From Paraherbaspirillum soli (GTDB lineage: Bacteria > Pseudomonadota > Gammaproteobacteria > Burkholderiales > Burkholderiaceae_D), in the NCBI RefSeq assembly GCF_042654985.1, contig NZ_JBHSMT010000029.1:62001-126000 (forward strand): a DNA stretch of 64,000 bases. The letters are read 5' to 3'. Within the stretch, counting starts at the first letter, position 1. Each line of letters starts with the position of its first letter. The notes below the pieces were generated by a model, which saw nothing but the letters and a program-made list of their open reading frames with translations, had not been told where the DNA came from and ran no database searches. This document shows positions 8,271 through 16,542 of the stretch, in pieces. The position numbers were made by a program, and so were the translations under genes.

Positions 8271-9197
8271 ATGAAAAATTTGAACATCAAGAAATGGATC
8301 GAAGAATTGATGGCGAGCGATCCGCCGCGCGCGAAGTCGCTGGCCATGACCATCTTCGGCGATGCCATCGGGCCGCACGGCGGGGCCATCTGGTTAAGCA
8401 ATTTGATTGACCTGCTGTCGCCATTCGGCGTCAGCGATCGCTTGGTGCGCACCAGCGTGTTCCGGCTGGCCGAGGAAGGATGGCTGGCGGCGACGCGCGA
8501 AGGACGACGCAGTCTGTATGCATTGACAGCGCCGGGACTGCGCCGGGTTGACCGGGTATATCGGCGTATCTACGCTCCGCTCAGCACGCACTGGGATGGC
8601 CGCTGGACTTTGATATTTTCCACTGCCGGCATGCTCGACGCGATGCAGCGCGGGGCGTTGCGCAAGGAGTTGCTGTGGGAAGGATTCAGCATGATCGCGC
8701 CCGGTGTGTTTGGTCATCCATCCAGCCGGCCGGACATATTGGAAGACGTTCTCGATCGAGTCGGCGCGACGGGCAAGGTATTTGTCTGCGCCGCCAGCGA
8801 GTTGGATCAAGTCAGTAGCAGGCCGCTGCGCACACTGGTCGACGAAGGCTGGGAACTGGATTCGGTGATCGCCGGCTATCGGCATTTCATCGAACAATTT
8901 TCGACCTTATCCAACGCTTTGACGCAGAAGCAGGAGATCGAACCGGAGCTGTCGTTCGTGATCAGGACATTGCTGATCCATGCTTTTCGACGGGTCCAGC
9001 TGCATGATCCGCAACTGCCGCTGGAACTGCTGCCCGCCAATTGGCCGGGCACCGCGGCATATGCACTGTGCCAGCACATCTATCGGCACACTTATAAGGC
9101 AGCCGAACAACATCTTCTGAGCGTATTTGAGGCTGAAGGGGACACTGTGCGCAGTGCCGCACCCGATTTCTATGAACGGTTTGGCGGCTTGTCTTAG
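8271..9197 (+). CDS. paaX: Phenylacetic acid operon repressor PaaX
   Basis: 308 aa. PaaX is a winged-helix repressor that leaves DNA on binding phenylacetyl-CoA. Family landmarks are an N-terminal segment FGDAIGPHGGAIWLSNLIDLL near residues 25-45, the recognition region VRTSVFRLAEEGWL near 55-68, and the C-terminal PaaX domain with LPLELLPANWPG near 252. ATG at 8271 (MKNLNIKKW) was chosen: an in-frame TTG at 8211 gives an unusual 20-aa cysteine-containing extension. The ribosome site before 8271 is weak. The gene is divergent from paaA with a 176-bp intergenic region, and its stop overlaps the stop of the convergent cytochrome gene by 3 bp. Confidence 0.93.
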   Translation: MKNLNIKKWIEELMASDPPRAKSLAMTIFGDAIGPHGGAIWLSNLIDLLSPFGVSDRLVRTSVFRLAEEGWLAATREGRRSLYALTAPGLRRVDRVYRRIYAPLSTHWDGRWTLIFSTAGMLDAMQRGALRKELLWEGFSMIAPGVFGHPSSRPDILEDVLDRVGATGKVFVCAASELDQVSSRPLRTLVDEGWELDSVIAGYRHFIEQFSTLSNALTQKQEIEPELSFVIRTLLIHAFRRVQLHDPQLPLELLPANWPGTAAYALCQHIYRHTYKAAEQHLLSVFEAEGDTVRSAAPDFYERFGGLS

Positions 9198-10492
9198 TCG
9201 AGGGGCACCGCTCGATAGCGATTCACTTCCATCGGCGTCACCAGTGTCGCCTGGTTGCCCCAGGCGTTGCGCATGTAAGACACCACGGCTGCGGCTTCGC
9301 TGTCGCTGAGTACCGGACCGAATGGCGGCATGCCGTAAGGACGCGGATTGCCGGCGGTTCCCGGCGGGAATCCACCGTTCAAGACTATCCGTATCGCATT
9401 GACCGCTGACGGCATCGTGATCGCGTGATTGTTGACTAGCGCCGGATAAGCCGGAGGAACGCCTTTGCCGGATGCCTGATGACAATCGGCGCAATGGGTT
9501 TCGTACAATTTGGCGCCCTGCGTCAAGACCCGGTCAATCTCCGGCAGGCTGGCGTGCTCTTTGGGCTTGTCCGCCGACGCGCTTGGACGCGGCAATGTTT
9601 TCAGGTAGACCGCCATCGCCGTAATGTCGCCATCGTTGAGATGCTGCAAGCTGGCGCCAACCACTTCCGCCATCGGTCCCAAGACAGTTCCGCGCGCCGA
9701 GATACCGGTCTTGAGCAAGGCGGAAATGTGTCCGATCTCCCAATCGCCGAGGCCGATCTCCTGGTCGGAAGTGAGCGATGGCGCGTACCAGTTCAACACA
9801 GGAATAAAGCCGCCGCCGAGTTCGGCTTTCAACTCGGTGCCGCCCAGCGCGTTGCGGGTGCTATGGCACGCGCTGCAATGACCGAGTCCCTGCACCAGAT
9901 AGGCGCCGCGATTCCACTCGACCGACTGCTCGCTTGCGGCTTGATACACACCGGGCCGGAAATACAGCGCACGCCAGCCGTACAGCAGCAGCCGGTTGTT
10001 ATAAGGAAAGCGCAGTTCCGGTGCACGATTCTTTTGCGACACCGGCGGCAAGCTGTGCAGATACGCAAACATCGCATCGGCGTCCGCGCGCGTCACCTTG
10101 GTGTAATTAGGGTACGGAAATGCCGGATACAACAGGCTGCCGTCTTTCGATTTGCCGTTGTGCATTGCCCGCCAAAAGTCATCGGCAGACCAGCTACCGA
10201 TCCCGGTCGCGTGGTCGGACGTCAAATTGGGGGAATAAATCGCGCCGAACGGGGTCTGTATGGCCCGCCCGCCGGCATAGCTTTGTCCGCCGCGCGCGGT
10301 GTGACAGGCCATGCAGTCGCCGGCACGCACCAGGTAAGCGCCACGGGTAATCTGCTCGGCTGGATTCAGCGTCGCCGATGCCGGTACATGCTGCCCGCTG
10401 AGATCGTCGGCATTCAGAAATGCCAGGATGCCGATGGCTGCCAGTGCAAGCAACAACAAGCCGCCTATGCCCCATATCAGAAAACGTTTCAT
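9194..10492 (-). CDS. Membrane-anchored tri-haem cytochrome c (dehydrogenase electron-transfer subunit type)
   Basis: 432 aa. One N-terminal hydrophobic segment (FLIWGIGGLLLLALAAIGIL, residues 4-23) is followed by three class I cytochrome c domains with haem motifs CMACH (60-64), CSACH (206-210) and CADCH (about 335). This three-domain layout is typical of cytochrome subunits serving periplasmic alcohol, gluconate or aldehyde dehydrogenases, passing electrons to quinone or oxidases. The reading frame is open for 80 codons upstream, but ATG at 10492 starts the signal-anchor and lies 13 bp after the next cytochrome gene. No dehydrogenase subunit lies beside it, so its partner is unknown. It is convergent with paaX. 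Confidence 0.85.
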   Translation of the reverse strand: MKRFLIWGIGGLLLLALAAIGILAFLNADDLSGQHVPASATLNPAEQITRGAYLVRAGDCMACHTARGGQSYAGGRAIQTPFGAIYSPNLTSDHATGIGSWSADDFWRAMHNGKSKDGSLLYPAFPYPNYTKVTRADADAMFAYLHSLPPVSQKNRAPELRFPYNNRLLLYGWRALYFRPGVYQAASEQSVEWNRGAYLVQGLGHCSACHSTRNALGGTELKAELGGGFIPVLNWYAPSLTSDQEIGLGDWEIGHISALLKTGISARGTVLGPMAEVVGASLQHLNDGDITAMAVYLKTLPRPSASADKPKEHASLPEIDRVLTQGAKLYETHCADCHQASGKGVPPAYPALVNNHAITMPSAVNAIRIVLNGGFPPGTAGNPRPYGMPPFGPVLSDSEAAAVVSYMRNAWGNQATLVTPMEVNRYRAVPLD

Positions 10493-10505
10493 TCTTTGCC
10501 CTTTT

Positions 10506-11267
10506 TTAACGAGGAACGCTGCCGCATTCCAGCGGCAGTTTGACCGGCAACTGAGCAACCGCAGTGGCATCGGCCGGAACCGGTTGCGACGCCAGCCAGG
10601 CCGACACCGCGCCGATGTCTTCGGCGCTAAGGCGCTGTACCACTTGCGCCATGCAATCGGGTGCGGCGGCATGACGCGAACCGTTTTTCCAGGCGCCGAT
10701 CTGGCCCACCAAATAGTCGCGCGGCAAGCCAAGCAAACCCGGCGTCGACGGCAATACGCCCGTCATCGCGTTGCCGTGGCAGGCAATGCATGCCGGGATA
10801 TTTTTTCCCGCATCGCCATGTTCAACCAATTGCTGGCCGCGTTGAAAAGCCGCTGATGACGAGTCGAAAGGCTGGGGGGATGGATAGGGAGGATGTTGTT
10901 CGGAAAAATATTGCGCGATTTCCTGTAGATAAGTATCGGGCAGATGGTCGACCAGATAGGTCATCATCATGTTCTTGCGACGTCCCTCGCGAAAATTGAT
11001 CAACTGGTTGTACAGGTAACCCGCCGGCTTGCCGGCGATGCGCGGATAGTAGCCCTCGCTGGTGGCGCGGCCCTGTTTGCCATGACAGGCGGTACAGGCG
11101 GTCAGGCGTTGTCCGATGGTGTCGGGGACCGTCGTGGCGTCCACCTTGGCGGCATTGGCGGCTATGCACAGCAAGCTCGCATTCAGGCAGAAAAGGAGCG
11201 TTGATAGATGCCGACACACGCGGCTCCTTTTCTGTTTTACGCAAAAATTCGACATGTGTTCCTGCAT
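10506..11267 (-). CDS. Di-haem cytochrome c, c4-like, secreted
   Basis: 253 aa. A signal peptide (hydrophobic LSTLLFCLNASLLCIAANA, residues 21-39) precedes two cytochrome c domains with CTACH (58-62) and CIACH (160-164). The spacing and the segment YYPRIAGKPAGYLYNQLINFREGRR are characteristic of cytochrome c4/c553-type di-haem proteins that shuttle electrons in the periplasm. Either ATG at 11267 or ATG at 11255 could start it: a purine-rich AAGAAGG abuts the first and AGGA lies four bases before the second. It is upstream of and 13 bp from the tri-haem cytochrome, so the two are likely one transcription unit and one electron chain. Confidence 0.85.
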   Translation of the reverse strand: MQEHMSNFCVKQKRSRVCRHLSTLLFCLNASLLCIAANAAKVDATTVPDTIGQRLTACTACHGKQGRATSEGYYPRIAGKPAGYLYNQLINFREGRRKNMMMTYLVDHLPDTYLQEIAQYFSEQHPPYPSPQPFDSSSAAFQRGQQLVEHGDAGKNIPACIACHGNAMTGVLPSTPGLLGLPRDYLVGQIGAWKNGSRHAAAPDCMAQVVQRLSAEDIGAVSAWLASQPVPADATAVAQLPVKLPLECGSVPR

Positions 11268-11413
11268 CCTTCTTACTCAAGCATGGTCTAGTAAGGGCTT
11301 ACGATCGTTTTTGACTCTGATGCTATCCAGGCATTGAAACCAGCATTCCGCATAGTACCCAATAACACGACAACGACGAAGCGCGCCGAGCAAGTTTTGG
11401 CTCAGCCGAACGG

Positions 11414-11617
11414 TCACTTGGTAGTCTTCTGCGGCACCAGTGGCTGGTCGATTGCCGGCCCGGTTTCATTCACATACATTTGCTCTTCCAGGATATCCAG
11501 CTGTTGGCTACCGTCCAGCGCGTGACCGTGGCCGGTCACCGGGGGCGGAATCGGACGTCGAACAGGCTTGCCCTTGCCGGGATTTGCTTCGCCCGGCAAA
11601 TGCTTTTTGGCTTTCAT
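11414..11617 (-). CDS. Small proline/lysine-rich hypothetical protein
   Basis: 67 aa, no recognised family. The N-terminal third is basic and proline-rich (MKAKKHLPGEANPGKGKPVR then RPIPPPVTGHGHALDG); the C-terminal half is more acidic (DILEEQMYVNETGPAIDQPL). There is no signal peptide or membrane segment. I count it as a gene because ATG at 11617 has a near-ideal AAGGAGAC ribosome site and no other gene occupies the region. It lies between the cytochrome pair and ndh, on the same strand as both. Function unknown; likely cytoplasmic and intrinsically disordered. Confidence 0.6.
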   Translation of the reverse strand: MKAKKHLPGEANPGKGKPVRRPIPPPVTGHGHALDGSQQLDILEEQMYVNETGPAIDQPLVPQKTTK

Positions 11618-11721
11618 GACGGTCTCCTTGAATCACTACATTCCCCGTTTTCCGGTGCAAGCGCATTTGCAATGCCGCTTTTTCCACTATAGGACGTGCA
11701 ATGCATCCAGGGTAGAAAAAA

Positions 11722-11851
11722 GGGCATCTCGAAAAACCTACTGCGCGGCCCAATCTCAGGGCTGTGATGCTCGCCCGCTCCGTACGGCTCCAGGTGTTGC
11801 AACAGCGTCGCCCCGACCTAGGGCCGCTCGCTACGGTTTTTCGAGGTGCCC
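11722..11851 (+). mobile_element. MITE-like element, family 1, copy 1
   Basis: 130 bp bounded by imperfect terminal inverted repeats: GGGCATCTCGAAAAACC on the left and its near complement GGTTTTTCGAGGTGCCC on the right. The body matches copies at 17284-17415 and 48443-48574 almost base for base. The flanks AAAA and AAAC agree with a 4-bp duplication at three positions. It lies 46 bp beyond the stop of ndh and encodes no protein. Confidence 0.8.
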
Positions 11852-11897
11852 AAACGTCTCCTTTCCTACCCTCAATGCGGTTCTCAGCATGCGCCTT

Positions 11898-13196
11898 TTA
11901 ATGCAGCTTGACCGAAGGCTTGGCATGCTTCATCAAGCTGCTGGCAGTGGCCGTAACGCCGGTACGTACCGGCCCCAGCAGCGCATTCAGATGCATCAGA
12001 TGCAGACTGGTGTACATCATGCGCGCAAAGAAGCCATCGACGAACCAGCCTAATTTTGTCAGCGATCCCATCAATGTCCCGACCGTGGTGCTGCGGCCGA
12101 AAGACACCAGCGAGCCATGATCTTTGTAGACATACGGCGCATCCAGCGCGGCTTGGCCTTTATGCTCACGCACGAACATCTCCAGCAAATACGAAGCTTG
12201 CTGATGCGCCGCCTGGGCGCGCGGCGGCACCATCTTGCCGTCGGCGCCGACGCAACCGGCGCAATCGCCAAGCGCATAGATATTGGTTGTGCCGGCGACC
12301 TTCAGGAAACCATCGACCTCGAGCTGTCCCGATTTGATCACCGGCAATCCCAGCGCTTTCAGGAAATCGGGCGCCTTGATGCCGGCCGACCACACGCAAA
12401 GATCCGACGCATAGTTATTGCCGTTGGCATCGGTCACAAAATTTTCGGCGATGCTGGCGACCCGGCAATCGGTCACCACCTGCACATCCCGCTCCACCAA
12501 TAATTTGGCGGCGGCTTTCGAGACGCGCTCTGTCAGCGGCGCCAACAACCGTGGCGCGCCCTCCAGAATCGTGATGCGCACATCCTTGTTTGGATTCAGC
12601 CGGGGAAAGTCATAGTCGGTATAGACGCTGCTGGCCTCGCGCAGCTCGGCGGCCAGTTCGACGCCGGTAGCACCGCCGCCGACAATCACGATATTGACGC
12701 CGGAATCCGGCTCGGCCTCTTTTTTCAGGTCGGCCAGCGCCAGCAATTTCAACAGCTGCAGCCGGAAGTATTCGGCGTCTTCGGTAGCATTCAATGAAAT
12801 GGTATGTTGCTCGGCACCGCTGATGCCGAAGTAGTTGGAAACACTGCCGACCGCGATCACCAGCTTGCCGAAGGAAATCTGACGCGCCGGGATCAGCTCG
12901 GCCCCGGATTCATCGTTGACTGCGCCGACCGCGATCGTATTGCCGGCAGCATCCAGCGCGGTCAAGGCGCCGTACACAAAGCGAAATTGATTGTCATGCG
13001 CCAGCATCTGGTACGACAAACCTTCTTGATGAATATCGCGCGTACCTGCCGCTACTTCGTGCAGCGACGGCTTCCAGATGTGATACAGCCCGTGGTCCAC
13101 CAGCGTCACGTGACCCTGCCCTAACTTACGGCCGAGTTTGCAAGCCAGCTCCAGACCGCCGGCGCCGCCGCCGACTATCACTATCTCATTTGGCAT
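11898..13196 (-). CDS. ndh: Type II NADH dehydrogenase (NDH-2)
   Basis: 432 aa. A non-proton-pumping NADH:quinone oxidoreductase bound to the inner membrane surface. Two dinucleotide-binding folds are visible: the FAD fold at the N-terminus (IVIVGGGAGGLELACKLG, residues 5-22) and the NADH fold near 170-188 (IVIVGGGATGVELAAELRE). The second FAD-contact segment NIYALGDCAG is near 305-315. A C-terminal amphipathic region after residue 380 would serve as the membrane anchor. Length and motifs fit NDH-2. ATG at 13196 lies 27 bp from a 14-bp palindrome. It is divergent from the universal stress gene, and family 1 element copy 1 lies after its stop. Confidence 0.9.
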   Translation of the reverse strand: MPNEIVIVGGGAGGLELACKLGRKLGQGHVTLVDHGLYHIWKPSLHEVAAGTRDIHQEGLSYQMLAHDNQFRFVYGALTALDAAGNTIAVGAVNDESGAELIPARQISFGKLVIAVGSVSNYFGISGAEQHTISLNATEDAEYFRLQLLKLLALADLKKEAEPDSGVNIVIVGGGATGVELAAELREASSVYTDYDFPRLNPNKDVRITILEGAPRLLAPLTERVSKAAAKLLVERDVQVVTDCRVASIAENFVTDANGNNYASDLCVWSAGIKAPDFLKALGLPVIKSGQLEVDGFLKVAGTTNIYALGDCAGCVGADGKMVPPRAQAAHQQASYLLEMFVREHKGQAALDAPYVYKDHGSLVSFGRSTTVGTLMGSLTKLGWFVDGFFARMMYTSLHLMHLNALLGPVRTGVTATASSLMKHAKPSVKLH

Positions 13197-13223
13197 TCAT
13201 CGCTCCTTCAGGTTGTTTTCTCG

Positions 13224-13237
13224 ATATGCATGCATAT
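13224..13237. promoter_or_regulatory. 14-bp perfect palindrome upstream of ndh
   Basis: ATATGCATGCATAT is fully self-complementary and sits 28 bp before the ndh start codon, in the region shared with the divergent universal stress gene. Its regulator is unknown; the position fits an operator in the ndh 5' region. Confidence 0.35.
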
Positions 13238-13399
13238 GTCAGCTTACGTTGACTTTATCGCGCCACGCAATAGTGATTTGTGTCCAGCAATCGCGCCGTC
13301 AAACCGAACGCTAGTCCGGAAATGCCGACTGGTTAACTGCATCAGTGTGGTCTATGATAAAAACAGGCATTTCTGCCAATACTATTTTCAGGAGGATTT

Positions 13400-13837
13400 A
13401 TGTACCGGAAAATTCTTGTTGCTTACAACGGCACCCCTGAGAGTCGGTCCGCATTACATGCCTGCATCCGCCTGACCCCGGGCCCCGAGATCGAAATCCA
13501 CCTGCTGGGGGTCATCAACCTCGCCACCTATCTGATGACGGGTGAATTCGTCGCAGAATCCGCCATCAGAGCCGAAAAACATCTGCTGGAACAAGAACTG
13601 GCCAGAGGCCACAAGCTGCTGACAGACGCCGGCCTCCATCCGATCGATCATTTCGAGAGCGGCGAGCCGGTCAATGTCATCAGCGACCTGGTCGGCAAGC
13701 TGGGCATCGAACTGGTGATCGTCGGCCATTCGCGTAAAAAACCGCTGGCCATGCGCTGGTGGCGCGGCTCGGTCGACAGCCTGCTGGTTGAAAAAGTACC
13801 TTGCAGCATTTTGGTGGCAACCGACCCCTGCGGTTGA
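13400..13837 (+). CDS. Universal stress protein family protein
   Basis: 145 aa, one UspA domain. It begins MYRKILVAYNGTPESRSAL, the usual first strand and loop, and keeps a glycine-rich nucleotide-binding segment near the C-terminus, IVGHSRKKPLAMRWWRGSVDSLLVEKVPCSILV (about residues 108-140). The GHSR and GS spacing resembles the ATP-binding G-x2-G-x9-G-S/T motif, somewhat altered. Such proteins support survival under stress or low oxygen; a specific role cannot be read here. ATG at 13400 has an excellent AGGAGG ribosome site. It is a single gene divergent from ndh. Confidence 0.88.
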   Translation: MYRKILVAYNGTPESRSALHACIRLTPGPEIEIHLLGVINLATYLMTGEFVAESAIRAEKHLLEQELARGHKLLTDAGLHPIDHFESGEPVNVISDLVGKLGIELVIVGHSRKKPLAMRWWRGSVDSLLVEKVPCSILVATDPCG

Positions 13838-14054
13838 TGATGTCCTAAGCGCGCACTTTAAATTATCAATTCGCTCATGAAGTAAATGCGGTGGAATCGG
13901 CGCTTTCAATCCGCTTCCTTAAAACTGAATGTAAACGCATTCCCCCATCGTTCCTGTGTGTAAAATTGCCGGCGCACGCCTGTCTCTAGCCGTAATGCAG
14001 AATGGCCGGAAGCCCGCATTGCGCCGGCAATCACACATCAAAAGGAACTGATTC

Positions 14055-15650
14055 ATGACGACAAGTCGCTATTTGCCCCTCTGGGGCGTGCTGCTATTGA
14101 CCCTGATGCTCGCGACACTCAGCGCTGTCGGCAAAGCGGCGTGGTGGTGGGCGGTGATTCCGGCGCTGCTGAGCGCGCGCGGGATCTGGGACCTCAAGCA
14201 ACGCAATCATGCGATTTTGCGCAACTATCCGCTGCTCGGGCATTTCCGTTTTCTGTTTGAAATGATCCGCCCCGAGATGCGTCAGTATTTTTTCGAGAGC
14301 GATAACGACGGCGCGCCGTTCACCCGCAAGGAGCGCAGCCTGGTCTACCAGCGCGCCAAGGGTGAGGTCGATAGCCGGCCGTTCGGCACTGAACTGGACG
14401 TCAAGTTGCGCGGCTACGAATGGGTCGGTCACTCGCTGTCGCCGACCAAGATCGCCAGCCATGATTTCCGCGTTACCGTCGGCGCCGAACGGGCGCAGCC
14501 ATACTCGATGTCGGTATTCAATGTCTCCGCGATGAGCTTCGGCGCCCTATCGGGGAACGCGATCCGGGCGCTCAATCACGGCGCAAAAAAAGGCGGCTTC
14601 GCGCACGATACCGGCGAAGGTTCGATCTCACCCTATCACCGCGAATTCGGCGGCGACCTGATTTGGCAAATAGCCTCCGGTTACTTCGGCTGCCGCCATG
14701 CCGACGGCAGCTTCGATGAAGATAAATTCGTCGCGCAGGCCACCTCGCCGCAGGTGAAGATGATTACCGTGAAGCTGTCGCAAGGCGCCAAGCCGGGTCA
14801 TGGCGGCGTCCTGCCGGCGGCCAAGATCACGCCGGAAATTGCGGCCACGCGCGGTATACCGATGGGCATCGACTGCGTCTCGCCGGCCACCCATTCATCG
14901 TTCTCGAATCCGATCGGCCTGCTGGAATTTGTCCAGAAATTGCGCACGCTGTCAGGCGATAAACCGGTCGGCTTTAAATTATGCGTCGGCCATCCCTGGG
15001 AATTTTTCGGCATCGTCAAGGCCATGCTGCAGACCGGCATCCTGCCTGACTTCATAGTAGTCGACGGCTCCGAAGGCGGCACCGGTGCAGCACCGCTGGA
15101 ATTTGCCGATCACGTCGGCATGCCTTTGCAGGAAGGTCTGCTGCTGGTGCACAACGCGCTGGTCGGCGCCGGACTGCGCGACCGTATCAAGATCGGCGCC
15201 AGCGGCAAGGTCATCACCGCGTTCGACATTGCACGCACCTTGGCGATCGGCGCCGACTGGTGCAACTCGGCGCGCGGCTTCATGTTTTCGCTGGGCTGCA
15301 TCCAGTCGCAAAGCTGTCATACCGACCGCTGCCCGACCGGCGTCGCGACCCAGGACAGCGGCCGCGCGCGGGCGCTGGTGGTGCAGGACAAAGCCGAGCG
15401 CGTTTACCGCTTCCATGAAAATACGCTGCATGCACTGCAAGAACTGGTACAGGCCGCGGGCCTGCCGCATACCTCAGCGTTTCGTCCGCATCACATCGTG
15501 CGCCGCACCTCGGATCATGAAGTACGGCTGATGTCGGATTTGCTAAATTATCTGCAGCCCGGCGATCTGTTGAACGGACAGTACCGTTATCCGGTATTTG
15601 AAAAATACTGGCCTATTGCGCGTGCTGAGAGTTTTCATCCCGCGCTCTAA
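14055..15650 (+). CDS. FMN-binding glutamate synthase family protein, membrane-anchored
   Basis: 531 aa. Two hydrophobic stretches at the N-terminus (about residues 6-24 and 29-42) precede a GltB-type FMN/Fe-S domain covering roughly 130-500. Visible features include FNVSAMSFGALSGNAIRALN near 155-175, DGSEGGTGAAPLEFADHVGM near 337-356, and the cysteine cluster CIQSQSCHTDRCPTGVATQD near 415-434, which in glutamate synthase binds a 3Fe-4S centre. It lacks the amidotransferase domain of true GltB, so it cannot be a complete NADPH glutamate synthase. The substrate of this stand-alone family is not known. The ribosome site AAGGAACTG precedes ATG 14055. It appears monocistronic and ends just before a REP-like doublet. 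Confidence 0.88.
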   Translation: MTTSRYLPLWGVLLLTLMLATLSAVGKAAWWWAVIPALLSARGIWDLKQRNHAILRNYPLLGHFRFLFEMIRPEMRQYFFESDNDGAPFTRKERSLVYQRAKGEVDSRPFGTELDVKLRGYEWVGHSLSPTKIASHDFRVTVGAERAQPYSMSVFNVSAMSFGALSGNAIRALNHGAKKGGFAHDTGEGSISPYHREFGGDLIWQIASGYFGCRHADGSFDEDKFVAQATSPQVKMITVKLSQGAKPGHGGVLPAAKITPEIAATRGIPMGIDCVSPATHSSFSNPIGLLEFVQKLRTLSGDKPVGFKLCVGHPWEFFGIVKAMLQTGILPDFIVVDGSEGGTGAAPLEFADHVGMPLQEGLLLVHNALVGAGLRDRIKIGASGKVITAFDIARTLAIGADWCNSARGFMFSLGCIQSQSCHTDRCPTGVATQDSGRARALVVQDKAERVYRFHENTLHALQELVQAAGLPHTSAFRPHHIVRRTSDHEVRLMSDLLNYLQPGDLLNGQYRYPVFEKYWPIARAESFHPAL

Positions 15651-15654
15651 CAAA

Positions 15655-15778
15655 TTGTGGGACAGAGTTTAAGAGCCACCGAAGCATGGCGAATTACTCT
15701 GTCCCCAACTAAGCCACAATAATTGCGGGACAGAGTTTAAGAGTCGCCGCAGCGCGACGAATTACTCTGTCCCCAACT
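15655..15778. repeat. REP-like palindromic doublet
   Basis: Two ~56-bp units (15655-15710 and 15723-15778) in direct orientation. Each has GGGACAGAGT near its left end and the complement ACTCTGTCCC near its right end, with a divergent middle. The GGGACAGAGT arm is the type of palindrome found in REP sequences served by Y1 (RAYT) transposases. No such transposase gene is in the window. The doublet follows the FMN-protein gene directly and could fold into strong hairpins in its transcript. Confidence 0.8.
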
Positions 15779-15850
15779 GACTAAGCAGGAAGTGTGAGGC
15801 AACGGGAAACTCCGCAAGACCGAATTCAAACCCCATCGCCAAATAGAAAA

Positions 15851-16513
15851 CTACGCCTCCGCATCCACCTGATTCTCCGGCGCCGCCCGGACGAACGCAT
15901 CCAGCTCCTGGCAGGCCGCATAGATACGCATCAAGGTCGGCATGCCCGACAAATCGCATTTCAGCCGTTGCGCGTTGAAAATCTGCGGCACCAGACAGCA
16001 ATCCGCCAAGCTCGGCGCGTCGCCGTAGCAAAACTTGCCGACCCGCGGATCTTTCGCCAGCGTCGCCTCCAGCGCCGTCAGGCCGATGTCGCACCAGTGA
16101 CGGTACCAGGCGTTCTTGGCATCCTCGTCGACTTTCAAGTCATGCACCAGGTAACGCAGCACGCGCAGATTATTGATGGGATGAATGTCGCAGGCAATCG
16201 ACAGTCCGATACTGCGCACGAAAGCCCGGTCCAGCGGCGTAGACGGCAACAACGGCACCTGCGGATGCGACTCTTCCAGATATTCGATAATCGCCAGCGA
16301 TTGTGTCAGCACGCTTTGACCATGCGTGGTGTCTTCTTCAATCAAGGCCGGCACCAGGCCATTGGCGTTCAACGTGCGATACATCGGACTCAGTTGCTCG
16401 CCGCCGTGTTTCAGCAGATGGACCGGCACGATGTCGTATGGCAGCCCTTTCAGGTTCAGGGCGATCCGCACTCGGTAGGCGGCAGAGCTGCGAAAGTAAC
16501 TATAGAGTTTCAT
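15851..16513 (-). CDS. maiA: Maleylacetoacetate/maleylpyruvate isomerase (zeta-class GST)
   Basis: 220 aa from the start chosen. A glutathione-S-transferase-fold enzyme catalysing glutathione-dependent cis-trans isomerisation of maleylacetoacetate or maleylpyruvate. The N-terminal domain shows the zeta-class signature MKLYSYFRSSAAYRVRIALN (residues 1-20). ATG at 16513 was preferred because the family begins here; the frame extends 11 codons upstream. The gene is 29 bp downstream of a fumarylacetoacetate-hydrolase-family gene. That partner resembles fumarylpyruvate hydrolases, so the pair may serve gentisate (NagL/NagK-like) rather than homogentisate breakdown. No dioxygenase gene lies nearby to settle this. 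Confidence 0.85.
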   Translation of the reverse strand: MKLYSYFRSSAAYRVRIALNLKGLPYDIVPVHLLKHGGEQLSPMYRTLNANGLVPALIEEDTTHGQSVLTQSLAIIEYLEESHPQVPLLPSTPLDRAFVRSIGLSIACDIHPINNLRVLRYLVHDLKVDEDAKNAWYRHWCDIGLTALEATLAKDPRVGKFCYGDAPSLADCCLVPQIFNAQRLKCDLSGMPTLMRIYAACQELDAFVRAAPENQVDAEA

Positions 16514-16542
16514 TGAATTTTCTATCCTGTCAGGCATGTCAA

